DNA from: Amia ocellicauda
Lineage: Eukaryota; Chordata; Actinopteri; Amiiformes; Amiidae
DNA length: 64,000 nt
Reading direction: 5' to 3'
NCBI RefSeq assembly: GCF_036373705.1
Contig: NC_089856.1
Coordinates: 26,932,798-26,996,797, forward strand
Shown here: one piece after another, positions 12,287 through 23,500 of the stretch
How the letters are laid out: each line of letters opens with the position of its first letter
How positions within the stretch are numbered: position 1 is the stretch's first letter
The notes under the pieces: model-generated
Seen by the model: the letters and a program-made list of their open reading frames with translations, nothing else
Databases searched by the model: none
What the model was told of the DNA's origin: nothing
Made by a program: the position numbers and the translations under genes

Positions 12287-12353
12287 TTTTTCCTCACCAT
12301 GATCTAAGGAGATCTGTTTGAGATCTTTGTTTGTTTGGACAGTGTAGTGCAGC
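12287..12353 (+). promoter_or_regulatory. 5' UTR part of NAD kinase exon, with a two-codon upstream ORF
   Basis: A strong acceptor ends at 12286, so the leader probably begins at 12287. It contains CACC-ATG-ATC-TAA (ATG at 12299-12301), a minimal upstream ORF with A at -3. The main ATG at 12354 also has a good context (A at -3, G at +4). An alternative acceptor (agtgcag) lies just before the main ATG and would splice the upstream ORF out. Confidence 0.4.
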
Positions 12354-12592
12354 ATGGAGGGAGTGGGGGAGAACGACAGGGAGCAGCATAGCTCTGGTGG
12401 GCCCCAGCGGAGGAGGGAGCGGCAGGGCAAGTCTCCTAGGAGGCGGCGAGATGTGAAGAGGCCACAGCGGCAGCAGGAGGAAAAGGAGGAAAGAGAACGC
12501 CCATTGTTACCCAGGCAGCCAGTGATCTCTGAGCCCTCAACCCACAACTCGGAGTCTTCAGACTCTTCTGCGAAAAGAAGGGATGGGTGCAG
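12354..12592 (+). CDS. nadk: NAD kinase coding exon 1 (residues 1-79)
   Basis: ATG to the donor CAG-gtacat, 79 codons plus 2 nt. The product is rich in Arg, Glu and Gln, with clusters such as [11 protein letters not shown], then a Ser-rich acidic stretch (SESSDSS). It does not resemble the human NADK N-terminus beyond the last two residues, but the phase fits exon 2 exactly and the join restores the conserved Arg-Arg. Confidence 0.78.
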
Positions 12593-14490
12593 GTACATTA
12601 AATACAGAACTAAATTGACTGGGACTTTGCCCTGTTTAGCCTATACACCCAGGTGTGTCTGGGTCTGTTAAGTTTCTTTTGCTATTTTACCATTTCAAAA
12701 TCAGCCCTCTCTCTCAATTTTAAGAGTCATGTATGCTACAAAAAAAAGTATTTCCAGATGAATACATTTTTGTCAGCTATTATGTAAAACACAAAAACAT
12801 ACACACATTATCTACAGCAAGTGTCTCCAGTACCTGAAGAGATACAGGTCTTTAGGTTTCATTCCAGCTGCTATAACATTTAATTAATCGAAACCATGTT
12901 GATTTAATACATCAATATGAATGTGAACCTTAGTGATATAATCTGATTGACTAGGTATTTCCAGGATCAAGGTTAGGGACTGAATTTCAAATATACATGC
13001 AAATATTCTGTTGTATCTTTTACGCCTGAAACAAGTAATGTGTGTTTGGAAGGTCAAGAGGGTCTTGACCAAATAAAAACTTTGATAGAACTGCAAATCA
13101 CAAATTAAAAATTACATTAGTTTAAAAAAATATATATTTGTATGTGGTAGAAAACACATTTTCATTTTGGGATTGATGGGCAATTAAATATACATCTTTA
13201 GAACCATTTGACTAAGGAGACAAAGACCAAAGTATTATATTACATGGTTTATACAGGAGGTGTATTGACTACATGTATTATTTTTCTTTCTAACAAGAGG
13301 TGCATCCTGTGTATTGCAGTTTGGTTTACTCTTAATCCATACAATGACTGAATTGATTGGTGTTTTCTTTTCTTTTTCTCTTTCTTTGTGTCATTTATTT
13401 TATTTTGTTGTGCAGAAGACCTCATTTTCTACATGGACCATATCCAGCAACACACTTTGGACCCAAAGCCTGCATATTACCTAACCCGACTTCAGTTATG
13501 TAAGAGACTCTATTTTTTGATACAAAAACATATAAAAAATGAACAGAACAGAAATTTTATACTGAAAATAGCACTTACAAAATGAATCAAAGGCTGTATT
13601 CAAACCATAGTTTCTGCAAAAGTAAACAGTACAGTGTAATATATGTGTATATGTGTGTGTGTGTGTGTGTTTAACCTTTGTGTGTGATCCTGAGCCATTT
13701 ACTTGTTTTACAAGAACAGTTGCATTACCACAGATTATGTTGCAATTTTTTTATTTTTAGGATTGAAAGTGGAAATACCTTTTACCACAAACCACTAATG
13801 CTCAATAGATGGGTAACACGGTTTCTTTGATATATTCATGTTTGAAGATTGAAGTAATTTTTTCTCTTGGGGGAGAAAAAAAACAACACAGCAATGATGT
13901 ACCTTTTAAGATAAGCTTCAAGAAAGCAGAAAAGATCAGTTATGAAAAGATTGTCATCTTGGCTAAATTTGCAATTCATAAACCATGCAAATTCTACCAG
14001 CTGACGTGATACGTTCATCCAGATACAGTTATACAGAAAAAAATATTGTACGTTCATTGTGGCAATGTTCCTGCTATAGCACACAGTATGTTTATACATG
14101 AATTTGCTAACAGTTTTGAAACACATTATTAGGGCAACTGACCAAACTTTTTGCTGCACTGCAAAATCTTTTCCACATTTGCTGACCTCTGTTATTGCCT
14201 CTTGCTACATTTGCACCTTTAATGTACCACAGTTCCTAGACTGCAGACAGATACATTAAAAAGAGGGGCAACAAAGCTTAGAAAGTAACTATGTATATGT
14301 AATTGCAATCACTTTTACAGTAGAAGCCGTTCATTATGTTACAACATGGTCAACAACAAAAACTCAAACCAAGAAACAACCACTAGATACAAACATTACA
14401 TTTTTGTGTGTGAATAATTGAAGAGAACAAGCCCCGAAATAGATTATACCTTTTTGGTTTGTAAGTTTCAAAAGGGAAACTATCAGAGCA

Positions 14491-14534
<44 letters not shown>

Positions 14535-17500
14535 AGGGTAAAGCATTACAAAATAGAAAATAAACATACAATTAGGAATTTGAAAAATCCCAGAACACAC
14601 ATTAATTACACATTCTAGAACCTTGATTACATACACCAGTTTCACAGATAAGGTAAGGGCAAAGTTACAATACAAACCTGTGATTGGTTCGTGTAGGAAC
14701 TATGGACAATGGTGCTGGGTATTCCAAAGGTTCTGATGTGCTTGTGTGTGTGCACAGTCCACAGAAATCCTTCCTGCCCAGCACCAAATCCATACACCTG
14801 CAGAGATAGCAACTTACCATAGCTGACCTGGCACTAAAAATGCCATGTATCCATCCTCCAAACCAGGACACAGAAGAGAGGTAATGTATTTTGTGGCTCT
14901 CAGTCTATCAAATCAGTGAAATGTTTAAAACAGACATAGAAATGCAATCTCTCATCATGTTCTTCTATGTTTTGAAATGCATTTTACTGGAATAATGAGA
15001 AAAAAATGGTTGGCTGGAATTTGGACCCTGAAAGAGAAAGTTATACAAATATATTTGTATAAACCAGACTTTTACCAGAGACTCGCTGAACACTGTTACA
15101 CATAGTACAAAGGGTAATGAGATCATTATAAAGCAAAAGTTGAAAATAAGTATAAGTATAAGTAAAATAATAATTCAATAAGATTAATGTACTCTGTTTA
15201 GACTGAGAGCTCAGTATTCCATGGACATGGACAGTTATAACAGTATAAAATAGGTGTCAGAAGCAGAAGTAAAACAAACAGTGAGTCAATGTGTATCTAG
15301 AGCAATACTAAGTTGATATGTAAAGAAAATAATCACATTGATTTTGTAATCATACATTGCAGCAGTTAAACAGGAGTAGTGTCAATACTTTGCAGTGTCA
15401 ATCTTTACTTTATGTAAGGAAAAGGTTTTAAACTCCAGTTCCAGTTTACTTAATTAGTCTGATTACAAAGTTAATGAGCTACATTTAATACTTCTCTCCA
15501 GGCTCTAAATATTCTGTGGGTTCTATATCTATATATGGGAGCCTGCAGCATATTTTGAGTAATTAAATATAATAAAGAAACATGCATCTTAAATAAGCCT
15601 GGCTGAGAAAATAATGACATTCATTTAGTAGCTTGATTACTCCAGTTGGACCCAAAATCAGAAGACAACATGGCCCTCTGGGAACTGAGTTTGACACCCC
15701 CTAAAGACACACACTTAATGTATTGTTTTGTAGGGATTGCAACCCTTACTTGAATAGATGTAAATCGGAAGAGAAAAATAAATGTGTGATAAATGTGTGT
15801 GTTTTAAAGAAAGACTTAGAAAAGCATAGGGGTGTCCCACGGCTACAATGCGGTTGTCACTGTGTGCAGATGCTATAGAGCTACTATTCTGACTGCAGGC
15901 ACATCCAGGATCCAGCCAGTCAGCGACTGACTTGGAGTAAGCCTCCCGTCAATGTGCTGGTCATTAAGAAGATCCGCGATGAGAGTCTGCTGGAGCCATT
16001 CAAACAACTCTGCAGGTTCCTGATAGAGGTAACCCTCCCTGCCTGTGGCACCTATAACTCTGTAAAGTATCATTCAGAACAACACATTATACATTTATTT
16101 TATATAGTGCTTTTAATCAGGAACTGATCTTGGGGCCTTTTATAAATGCTAGTTTACAATGATAATTTTGAAAAAAAAAAGACTGATTCAGTTGCTGAAT
16201 GGTCTAAACCAAAGTGGGTGGGAATTCCCTAAAGTGAAGAATTTGATGAAGACTACAAGTTAGTTTGGCATGAGCATTTGTAGGACTGTTTGGAGACCAT
16301 TATCTTTTGGATTTGACACAAATGGCAAATTTATCAGATGGCTAACTATTAAGCGGATGGTTGTGGTATTTCCTTCCTTAGTAAAGCAGGTTCTGCCTTA
16401 ACCCACTGATTCAATCAGTTCACAGTCTTGCCAGAGAAGTAATGGGATTTACCTTCAGAGTTTAAAAGATAGAGCAGCTGACCCACACCTCTCTCTCAAA
16501 GCTAGCATTCCATTCCCCCAATACACCCCTCACCCTCCCTCTCCTTGCAGGAAAAGCAGCTTGTGGTTTATGTGGAGAAGAAAGTGGAAGAGGATGCCAC
16601 CCTCTCTAAGGACGAGGCATTTGGCTCCATCCGAAACCAGCTGTGCACTTTCAGAGAAGGTAGTGCAGCCCAGTGTGAGCCAAGGCAGTCGACGTGTTTT
16701 GCCTTTCACACTATTTACATTCAACCTAGCAGCAATCTCATTCATGCATGGCACTGGTTGATTTGCTTATCTGGGCTAATGGGACAATTAGTAATGAGGG
16801 CTGTGGCTCCCCATGTTGTGTAAGTTTCTGTGGTTGTGTTTTTAGATTCCCAGCTCTGAAGTCAGAACACAAATGCCATAGCCCAAATGTGTGTCTCACT
16901 TAGAATTCCAGATCATTCCAAATCCAAAACTGAAATATATTTAACAGCAATAACCTCACAAGTTCAAGGAGGATGTTAAAATAATCTAATGAAATGTTTG
17001 CCACAAGCCAGGGCAAAAATTTCAATAGACCAAGCTGCTATCATCATCGGCAAGCTGAAGTAGAGTTATGTTATCAACTGTAAAAATAAAAATAGATTGT
17101 GTGGGAAAATAAATAAGTGATCATGTGACTGGCTGGGCATTATACAGTAGTTATCTTCAGTCCTGATTCTGGACATACCCAGTCTTTCATATTTTGTATG
17201 TGTCTTTAATCAGAATTTAAGGATAATTAGGATGGTAAATGATTCAGTTATGTAATTGAGAGCTTAGTTGGACAGAAAACTAGAAACCTCGGGCATACAA
17301 GACTCAAGGTTGGAGACCCTTGCCTACCAAGGAAGTAATTCATTTCATTCTCGAAAAAAAAAAAAAAATACATGTTTAAAGCATTTTATCTTTTAACAGA
17401 GTTTTACTTGTTTTCCTAAACAGGCCCACTCACCCCGTTCTTAAAGCGATCCTTGCATATTAACGTTTCATTTCATAGACATTAGTTTTGTATTTCCAAT

Positions 17501-20500
17501 TAACAAGGCTGATAGCTAAAAGAGACAATCAGAGAAGAGGAGTGGTAGTGGGAATTCTGGCAGTTAACCACCAAGCAGAATAAAGTGCCATTTATGACCT
17601 TAATAAAATAATACAATTAAATTAAATAAATAGCTTGCAACGCATTGTTTCCCTTCAGCTTTGAAAACGAAAAAAGAAAGCCGCACGCCCTCCAAGCACT
17701 CCAAAATTAAAAACATTACCTGGTTTCGTTTTGCCTAATAAAATTAATTGTTTTTCATTTGAGTGTTTGAAGTGTGTGTGGCTTTCTTTTTCCTTTTCAA
17801 TTGAGATTCAGTTCTGTTGGCTTCTAATTTTGGATGTGCGTCCTCTTCCAAATATTCGGTTCTGTACTAACACTGTTTTTTCTTTTTCTTTCTTTTTTTT
17901 TGTAAAGGTTATGATGACATTTCGGATTGTATAGACCTGATTATCTGTCTAGGAGGGGATGGGACTCTGCTGTATGCTTCCTCTTTATTCCAGGTAAAAA
18001 GAGAGTAGCACAATGATCTTTAATAAAACTGTAGTTACATATGCCTTTCTTATCTAAAACTTAAAGATCCCAAAAGAGGACTTTAATGTAGATTAACTGT
18101 CAAACTCTTTTAATAAATTCAAGGATTGATCATTTTTTAAGATCTCCCAATGTAATTTGTCTATGCTCATTTACTGGTCTAAGCCATGCCTGGTAAATTG
18201 ACATTCTTGTGATCAGTTGTAAGCTTTCATTTATTTTGGAGCTACCAAGAAATATATATTTTCAGAACAAACATTGCTTACAATATTTCAGAGGTTTGGA
18301 AGAACAATAAAACAATATATAAAACGTCCTCTTGCCATTTAGACTCATCTATTTCATTTAGCCAGTGGTTCATTTATAAAGTAGGCACTGATAATGGCAT
18401 TGAAAAAATTTGTTATCAACCTCAACCTCTCCTGGTAAGAGGAGTGTTTTAGGCTTTATTTGTACTGTCAACATTACTGTTTGATTTACAGTGCCTTGCG
18501 AAAGTATTCACCCCCCTTGGCATTTTTCCTATTTTGTTGCCTTACAACCTGGAATTAAAATTGATTTTTTTGGGGGGTTTGTATCATTTGATTTACATAA
18601 CATGCCTACCACTTTGAAGTTGCAAAATATTTTATTGTGAAACAAACAAGAAATAAGACAATAAAACAGAAAACTTGAGCATGCATAACTATTCACCCCC
18701 CCAAAGTCAATACTTTGTAGAGCCACCTTTTGCAGCAATTACAGCTGCAAGTCTCTTGTGGTACGTCTCTATAAGCTTGGCACATCTAGCCACTGGGATT
18801 TTTGCCCATTCTTCAAGGCAAAACTGCTCCAGCTCCTTCAAGTTGGACGGGTTCTGCTGGTGTACGGCATAGTCATACCACAGATTCTCAATTGGATTGA
18901 GGTCTGGGCTTTGACTAGGCCATTCCAAGACATTTAAATGTTTCCCCTTAAACCACTCGAGTATTGCTTTAGCAGTATGCTTAGGGTCATTGTCCTGCTG
19001 GAAGGTGAACCTCAAAACTCAAATCTCTGGAAGACTGAAACAGGTTTCCCTCAAGAATTGCCCTGTATTTAGTGCCATCCATCATTCCTTCAATTCTGAC
19101 CAGTTTCCCAGTCCCTGCCGATGAAAAACATGGTGTTCTCGGGGTGATGAGAGGTATTGGGTTTGCACCAGACATAGCGTTTTCTTTCTGGCCAAAAAGC
19201 TCAATTTTAGTCTTATCTGACCAGAGAACCTTCTTCCATATGTTTGGGGAGTCTCCCACATGCCTTTTGGCGAACAGCAAACGTGTTTGCTTATTTTTTT
19301 CTTCAAGCAATGGCTTTTTTCTGGCCACTCTTCCGTAAAGCCCAGCTCTGTGGAGTGTACAGCTTAAAGTGGTTCTATGGACAGATACTCCAATCTCCAC
19401 TTTGGAGCTTTGCAGCTCCTTGAGGGTTATTGTTGGCCTTTTTGTTGCCTCTGATTAATGCCCTCCTTGCTTGGTCTGTGAGTTTTGGTGGGCGGCCCTC
19501 TCTTGCCAGGTTTTTTGTGGTGACATATTCTTTCCATTTTTGAATAATGGATTTAATGGTACTAATGGTGGGATGTTCAAAGTTTTGGATATTTTTTTAT
19601 AACCCAACCCTGATCTGTACTTCTCCACAACTTTGTCCCTGACCTGTTTGGAGAGCTCCTTGGTCTTCATGGTGCCGCTTGCTTGGTGGTGCCTCTTGCT
19701 CAGTGGTGTTGCAGACTCTGGGGCCTTTCAGAATAGGTGTATATATGCTGAGATCATTTGACAGATCATGTGACACTTAGATTGCACACAGATTAACTTT
19801 ATTTAACTAATTATGTGACTTCTGAAGGTAATTGGTTGCACCAGATCTTATTTAGAGGCTTCATAGCAAAGGGGGTGAATACATATGCACGCACCACTTT
19901 TCTGTTTTTTATTTTTTTCATTTCACTTCACCAGTTTGGACTATTTTGTGTATGTCCATTACATGAAATCCAAATAAAAATCCATTTAAATTACAGGTTG
20001 TAATGCAACAAAATAGGAAAAATGCCAAGGGGGGTGAATACTTTTGCAAGGCACTGTAGGCCTTACACTTTCCAGTTTCAATGAAAGGCAATGAAAAGAT
20101 CACTATGTTATGCATAACAATGTATTATTGTTTCATTATAAACATTAAGATGATGTACTGTTTTGTATGCTTGATCATATTATCTAATTTTAGTTGTTAG
20201 ATAAATAAATAAATAGAAGTCTGTCTGAACCATTTCCACTTCACTAAACCTTTTTTATGTTAAAAATATTGAATACTAAGAAGTGAATAATGTTTGTTTT
20301 GTTTTTGTTTACAGTATTTAATCATTTGAAATACAGCTCTAGAGCTTTTTTAATGTTTTTTGAGTAGAGATTAGAATTGTCTAACAATTGTCTGTCTGCA
20401 GGGCAGTGTCCCCCCCGTCATGGCATTCCATCTGGGCTCTCTGGGGTTTCTCACGCCATTTAAATTTGAATCTTACAAGACAGAAGTCGCCAAAGTTTTT

Positions 20501-23500
20501 GAAGGTATGGTGAGATCCCATGCTACATGTCGAATAGTCCTGATTCCCTCAGGTATCCATCCAGTTCTCCTCTCTTGCACCACATTTGTGGAATGAACTG
20601 CCCAAGAGCATTATTATACCTACACCGTGTCCTATCGCCTTTTGACACATCCATTTAGATTAGACCTGTATATTTTATACCTTAATTTAACACTGCAATG
20701 TAAAGGTGTTTTATTTTTAGTGATGCTCTTGAAATATTGTTTTATGAGAAGTGTTAGTGCAATTGCTATTTTATCCATACTTATTTGTTGCAAACATATG
20801 TTATGAAACATAAGTAAGTAGGCTAATGATTACTTACTTTTTTAGAATGCCAGGAACAGAAATATGTAATCATTACTTATTTTTTTAACAACCTTTTACT
20901 TTTCATAGTATTGCCAATTGCTATTTTATCGATATATGAAAAACAAGTAATGGGAACTGTTGCCTATTATCTATTATCGATGTACTGAGTTTAAAACTAA
21001 CATACAACCCAATCACGCTTCACTCCTAGTACAAGCACAACCAACAGGATGAACACTATCAGAGATTTTTAATATGCATTGCATTAATAATATTACAAAT
21101 AAAAACAATACAGAGTAACAGTTGCAAAAAGTGCGAAGTGTCTATGACAATTAAAAAAGTACATTATAGAACAACCTTTAAAAACATACAAGCACACCAT
21201 TAGATTCAATAAGTTCCTTCCCCTGCACTGCAATGCTCTATATCGCTGCAGCCCCGCTCCCTCTTGCTAAAATTGGAGAGAGAGCTGGGGGTGGGGGGGG
21301 TCCATGGCCAGGATGTCCTTCCCTCTGCCAAGTGGCTTAAGGCCAAAATACCTCTATTACTTTAATCTAAGTCTTCCACTGACTTCTATAGGGGGGTTGC
21401 CTGAACTAGCCTACTGAAGTAAACAGTGCATGATGAGATGTTCTGTATGTACTTTTTATTGATATATAAACATAAGTAAACATAAGTGTCATTAAACTGT
21501 GAAATTAAAATAAAGATAACGTAAGCATCACTAATGTTTTGAAAAACTGCCATATAGCCTATCTTCGTTCAGTGACTGACTTCCCTGCACAAATCCATAG
21601 CAGATTTTTGAGCCCTCCTGCTTCATTTTGTCAATTACCTTTTATCCTCGTATAAAGAATAAGTAATGAGAACTATTGTCATATGTTATTGTATCGATGT
21701 GTATGTAATGGTGTTCTCCTGTAAATCCTTATATTCAGAAATTCTGTGAAATAAGTAACCATTACTTATTTAGTGTAAAACAGGGTTATAGAAAAAAGGA
21801 ATGAGTAACCATTACTTATTTATTGAAAAAATGTAACTGAAAAAAATACTTTAATAAAAAACAGGCAAACAGAAAAAGTAACCAACAGGGAAACTTAAAA
21901 ATAAGTAACCATTACTTATATTTTGAAAACCAGTAAACAGAAATAAGTAAGCATTAAGGAATGAGTAACCATTATTAATAATTGAAAAATAAAGAAGAAT
22001 ATAAAAATAAGTACTCATTACTTATTTTTCAAAAGAAAGGGAAATAAGGAATGAGTAACCATTACTTAGTTTTTGATAACCATGAATCAGAAATAAAAAG
22101 ATAAGTAAACATTACTTATTTTGCAGAAAATAACTAAAACAGTAACAAGAAATAAGTATCCATTATTCATTTATTGAGAAACAGTGAAAAATATAACAAT
22201 TATTATAATTACTTATTTTGAGAAAAATCTGAAATAAGTAATAAGTAACCATTACTTATTTTGTGAAAAATAAAGAATGCAATCAACTTCACGGAGGTTG
22301 TGAACATTACACATGCAAAGACTGCATGAACAGTGAAAATCCAGGGCTTAATTTGTGCCAGATCATGCCTCTCAATTTGAGACTGTCTGCGCTCTAGGAC
22401 CTCTTAGCTCACAGCTCTGGCACCCCCCCCCTGTAACATGAAAAAATGTACATTGGGTTACAAACCCAGTGAGTGTTTTGTTTTGTTTTGCTTTGTTTAT
22501 TTGCTTGTTTTATACCTGAAGTTTACCCTTTTAAGGCCAAGGCTTTTTTAATTTCACACCTTGAAATAAAGCCATTTATTTTTTCACCAAAGTTCCGAGT
22601 GGAATCTGTGGGCCAAGTTTAATTATTGCCGCCCTTCCAGAGCTCGGCAAAGAAGTGGAGGGTGACAAACCTACATATTGAATTGATGATCATTAGCACC
22701 TGTTTGGTAAAATAGTTTAATCATACACATGACTATATGCTTACAAATTCCCTGACTTTTTGCAAGTGTATCTAGAAGAATTGATGCTGTTTTGAAGGCA
22801 AAGGGTGGTCACACCAAATATGGATTTGATTTAGATTATTCTTCTGTTCACTCACTTTGCATTTAGTTAATTGATAAATATAATCTATTAACATGTCTAT
22901 TTTTGACACTATATCTAAATGAACAGGAAGTCATTTGCAGATATCTCTAAATGATTTGCAGGTATCTCTAAGTCATTTAAAGATATCTTCAAATCATTTA
23001 GAGATATCTGCAAATCATTTAGATATCTTTACAAAGCACCTGATTTAGATATCTCTAAATGGTTTGCAGATATCTGTAAATGATTTAAAGATATCTTTAA
23101 ATGACTTAGAGATATCTCAAAATATTTAAAGATATCTTGAAATGCATTTAGAGATATCTCTAAATTATAATTTGGCTTGCCATAGCGCTCCGGCACCTTG
23201 CAATTTACAAATTGAATCTTCATTATATTTTATAGTTGTGGTTGTTGAGATAAATAAAATCAACAGTAGTAGTAGTACTCTTGCTATCTTTTTGTGACCT
23301 TTTGTGATCACGTTTGTGACGATTAGATAGCAGTCATGTACGCAAGTCATGCTGTTTTTGGCAATAATAATCAGTTTCACTACCAGTTGAAGGGGGATGA
23401 GATCTGTACTCCCACCTGCTGGACATTGCGGGGGAGTACAAAAGCCAAACCTTGAGTACATGGACTGTTTTAGGATTGCTGAAGAAAATGCATTAATTAA

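Larger units (their letters stand above)
12593..17907. other. NAD kinase introns 1-4
   Basis: Introns at 12593-13415, 13500-15898, 16029-16550 and 16660-17907. They are AT-rich. They hold a GT run at 13648-13670, a TA run at 14495-14532, and an A run near 17354-17369. A GC-richer patch at 14690-14880 has no recognised coding content. No complete transposon is seen. Confidence 0.6.

Noticed and set aside
12257-12598. 113-codon minus-strand frame over NAD kinase exon 1
   Set aside because: Antisense of the exon; the plus strand has donor, phase and join to conserved sequence.
14665-14871. 68-codon minus-strand frame in a GC-richer patch of NAD kinase intron 2
   Set aside because: No family match and no convincing exon structure; it was also considered as an alternative kinase exon, but the phases do not fit.
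21740-23165. Repeats at regular spacing considered as a CRISPR array
   Set aside because: Units are tandem and palindromic without unique spacers, in an intron of a vertebrate gene.
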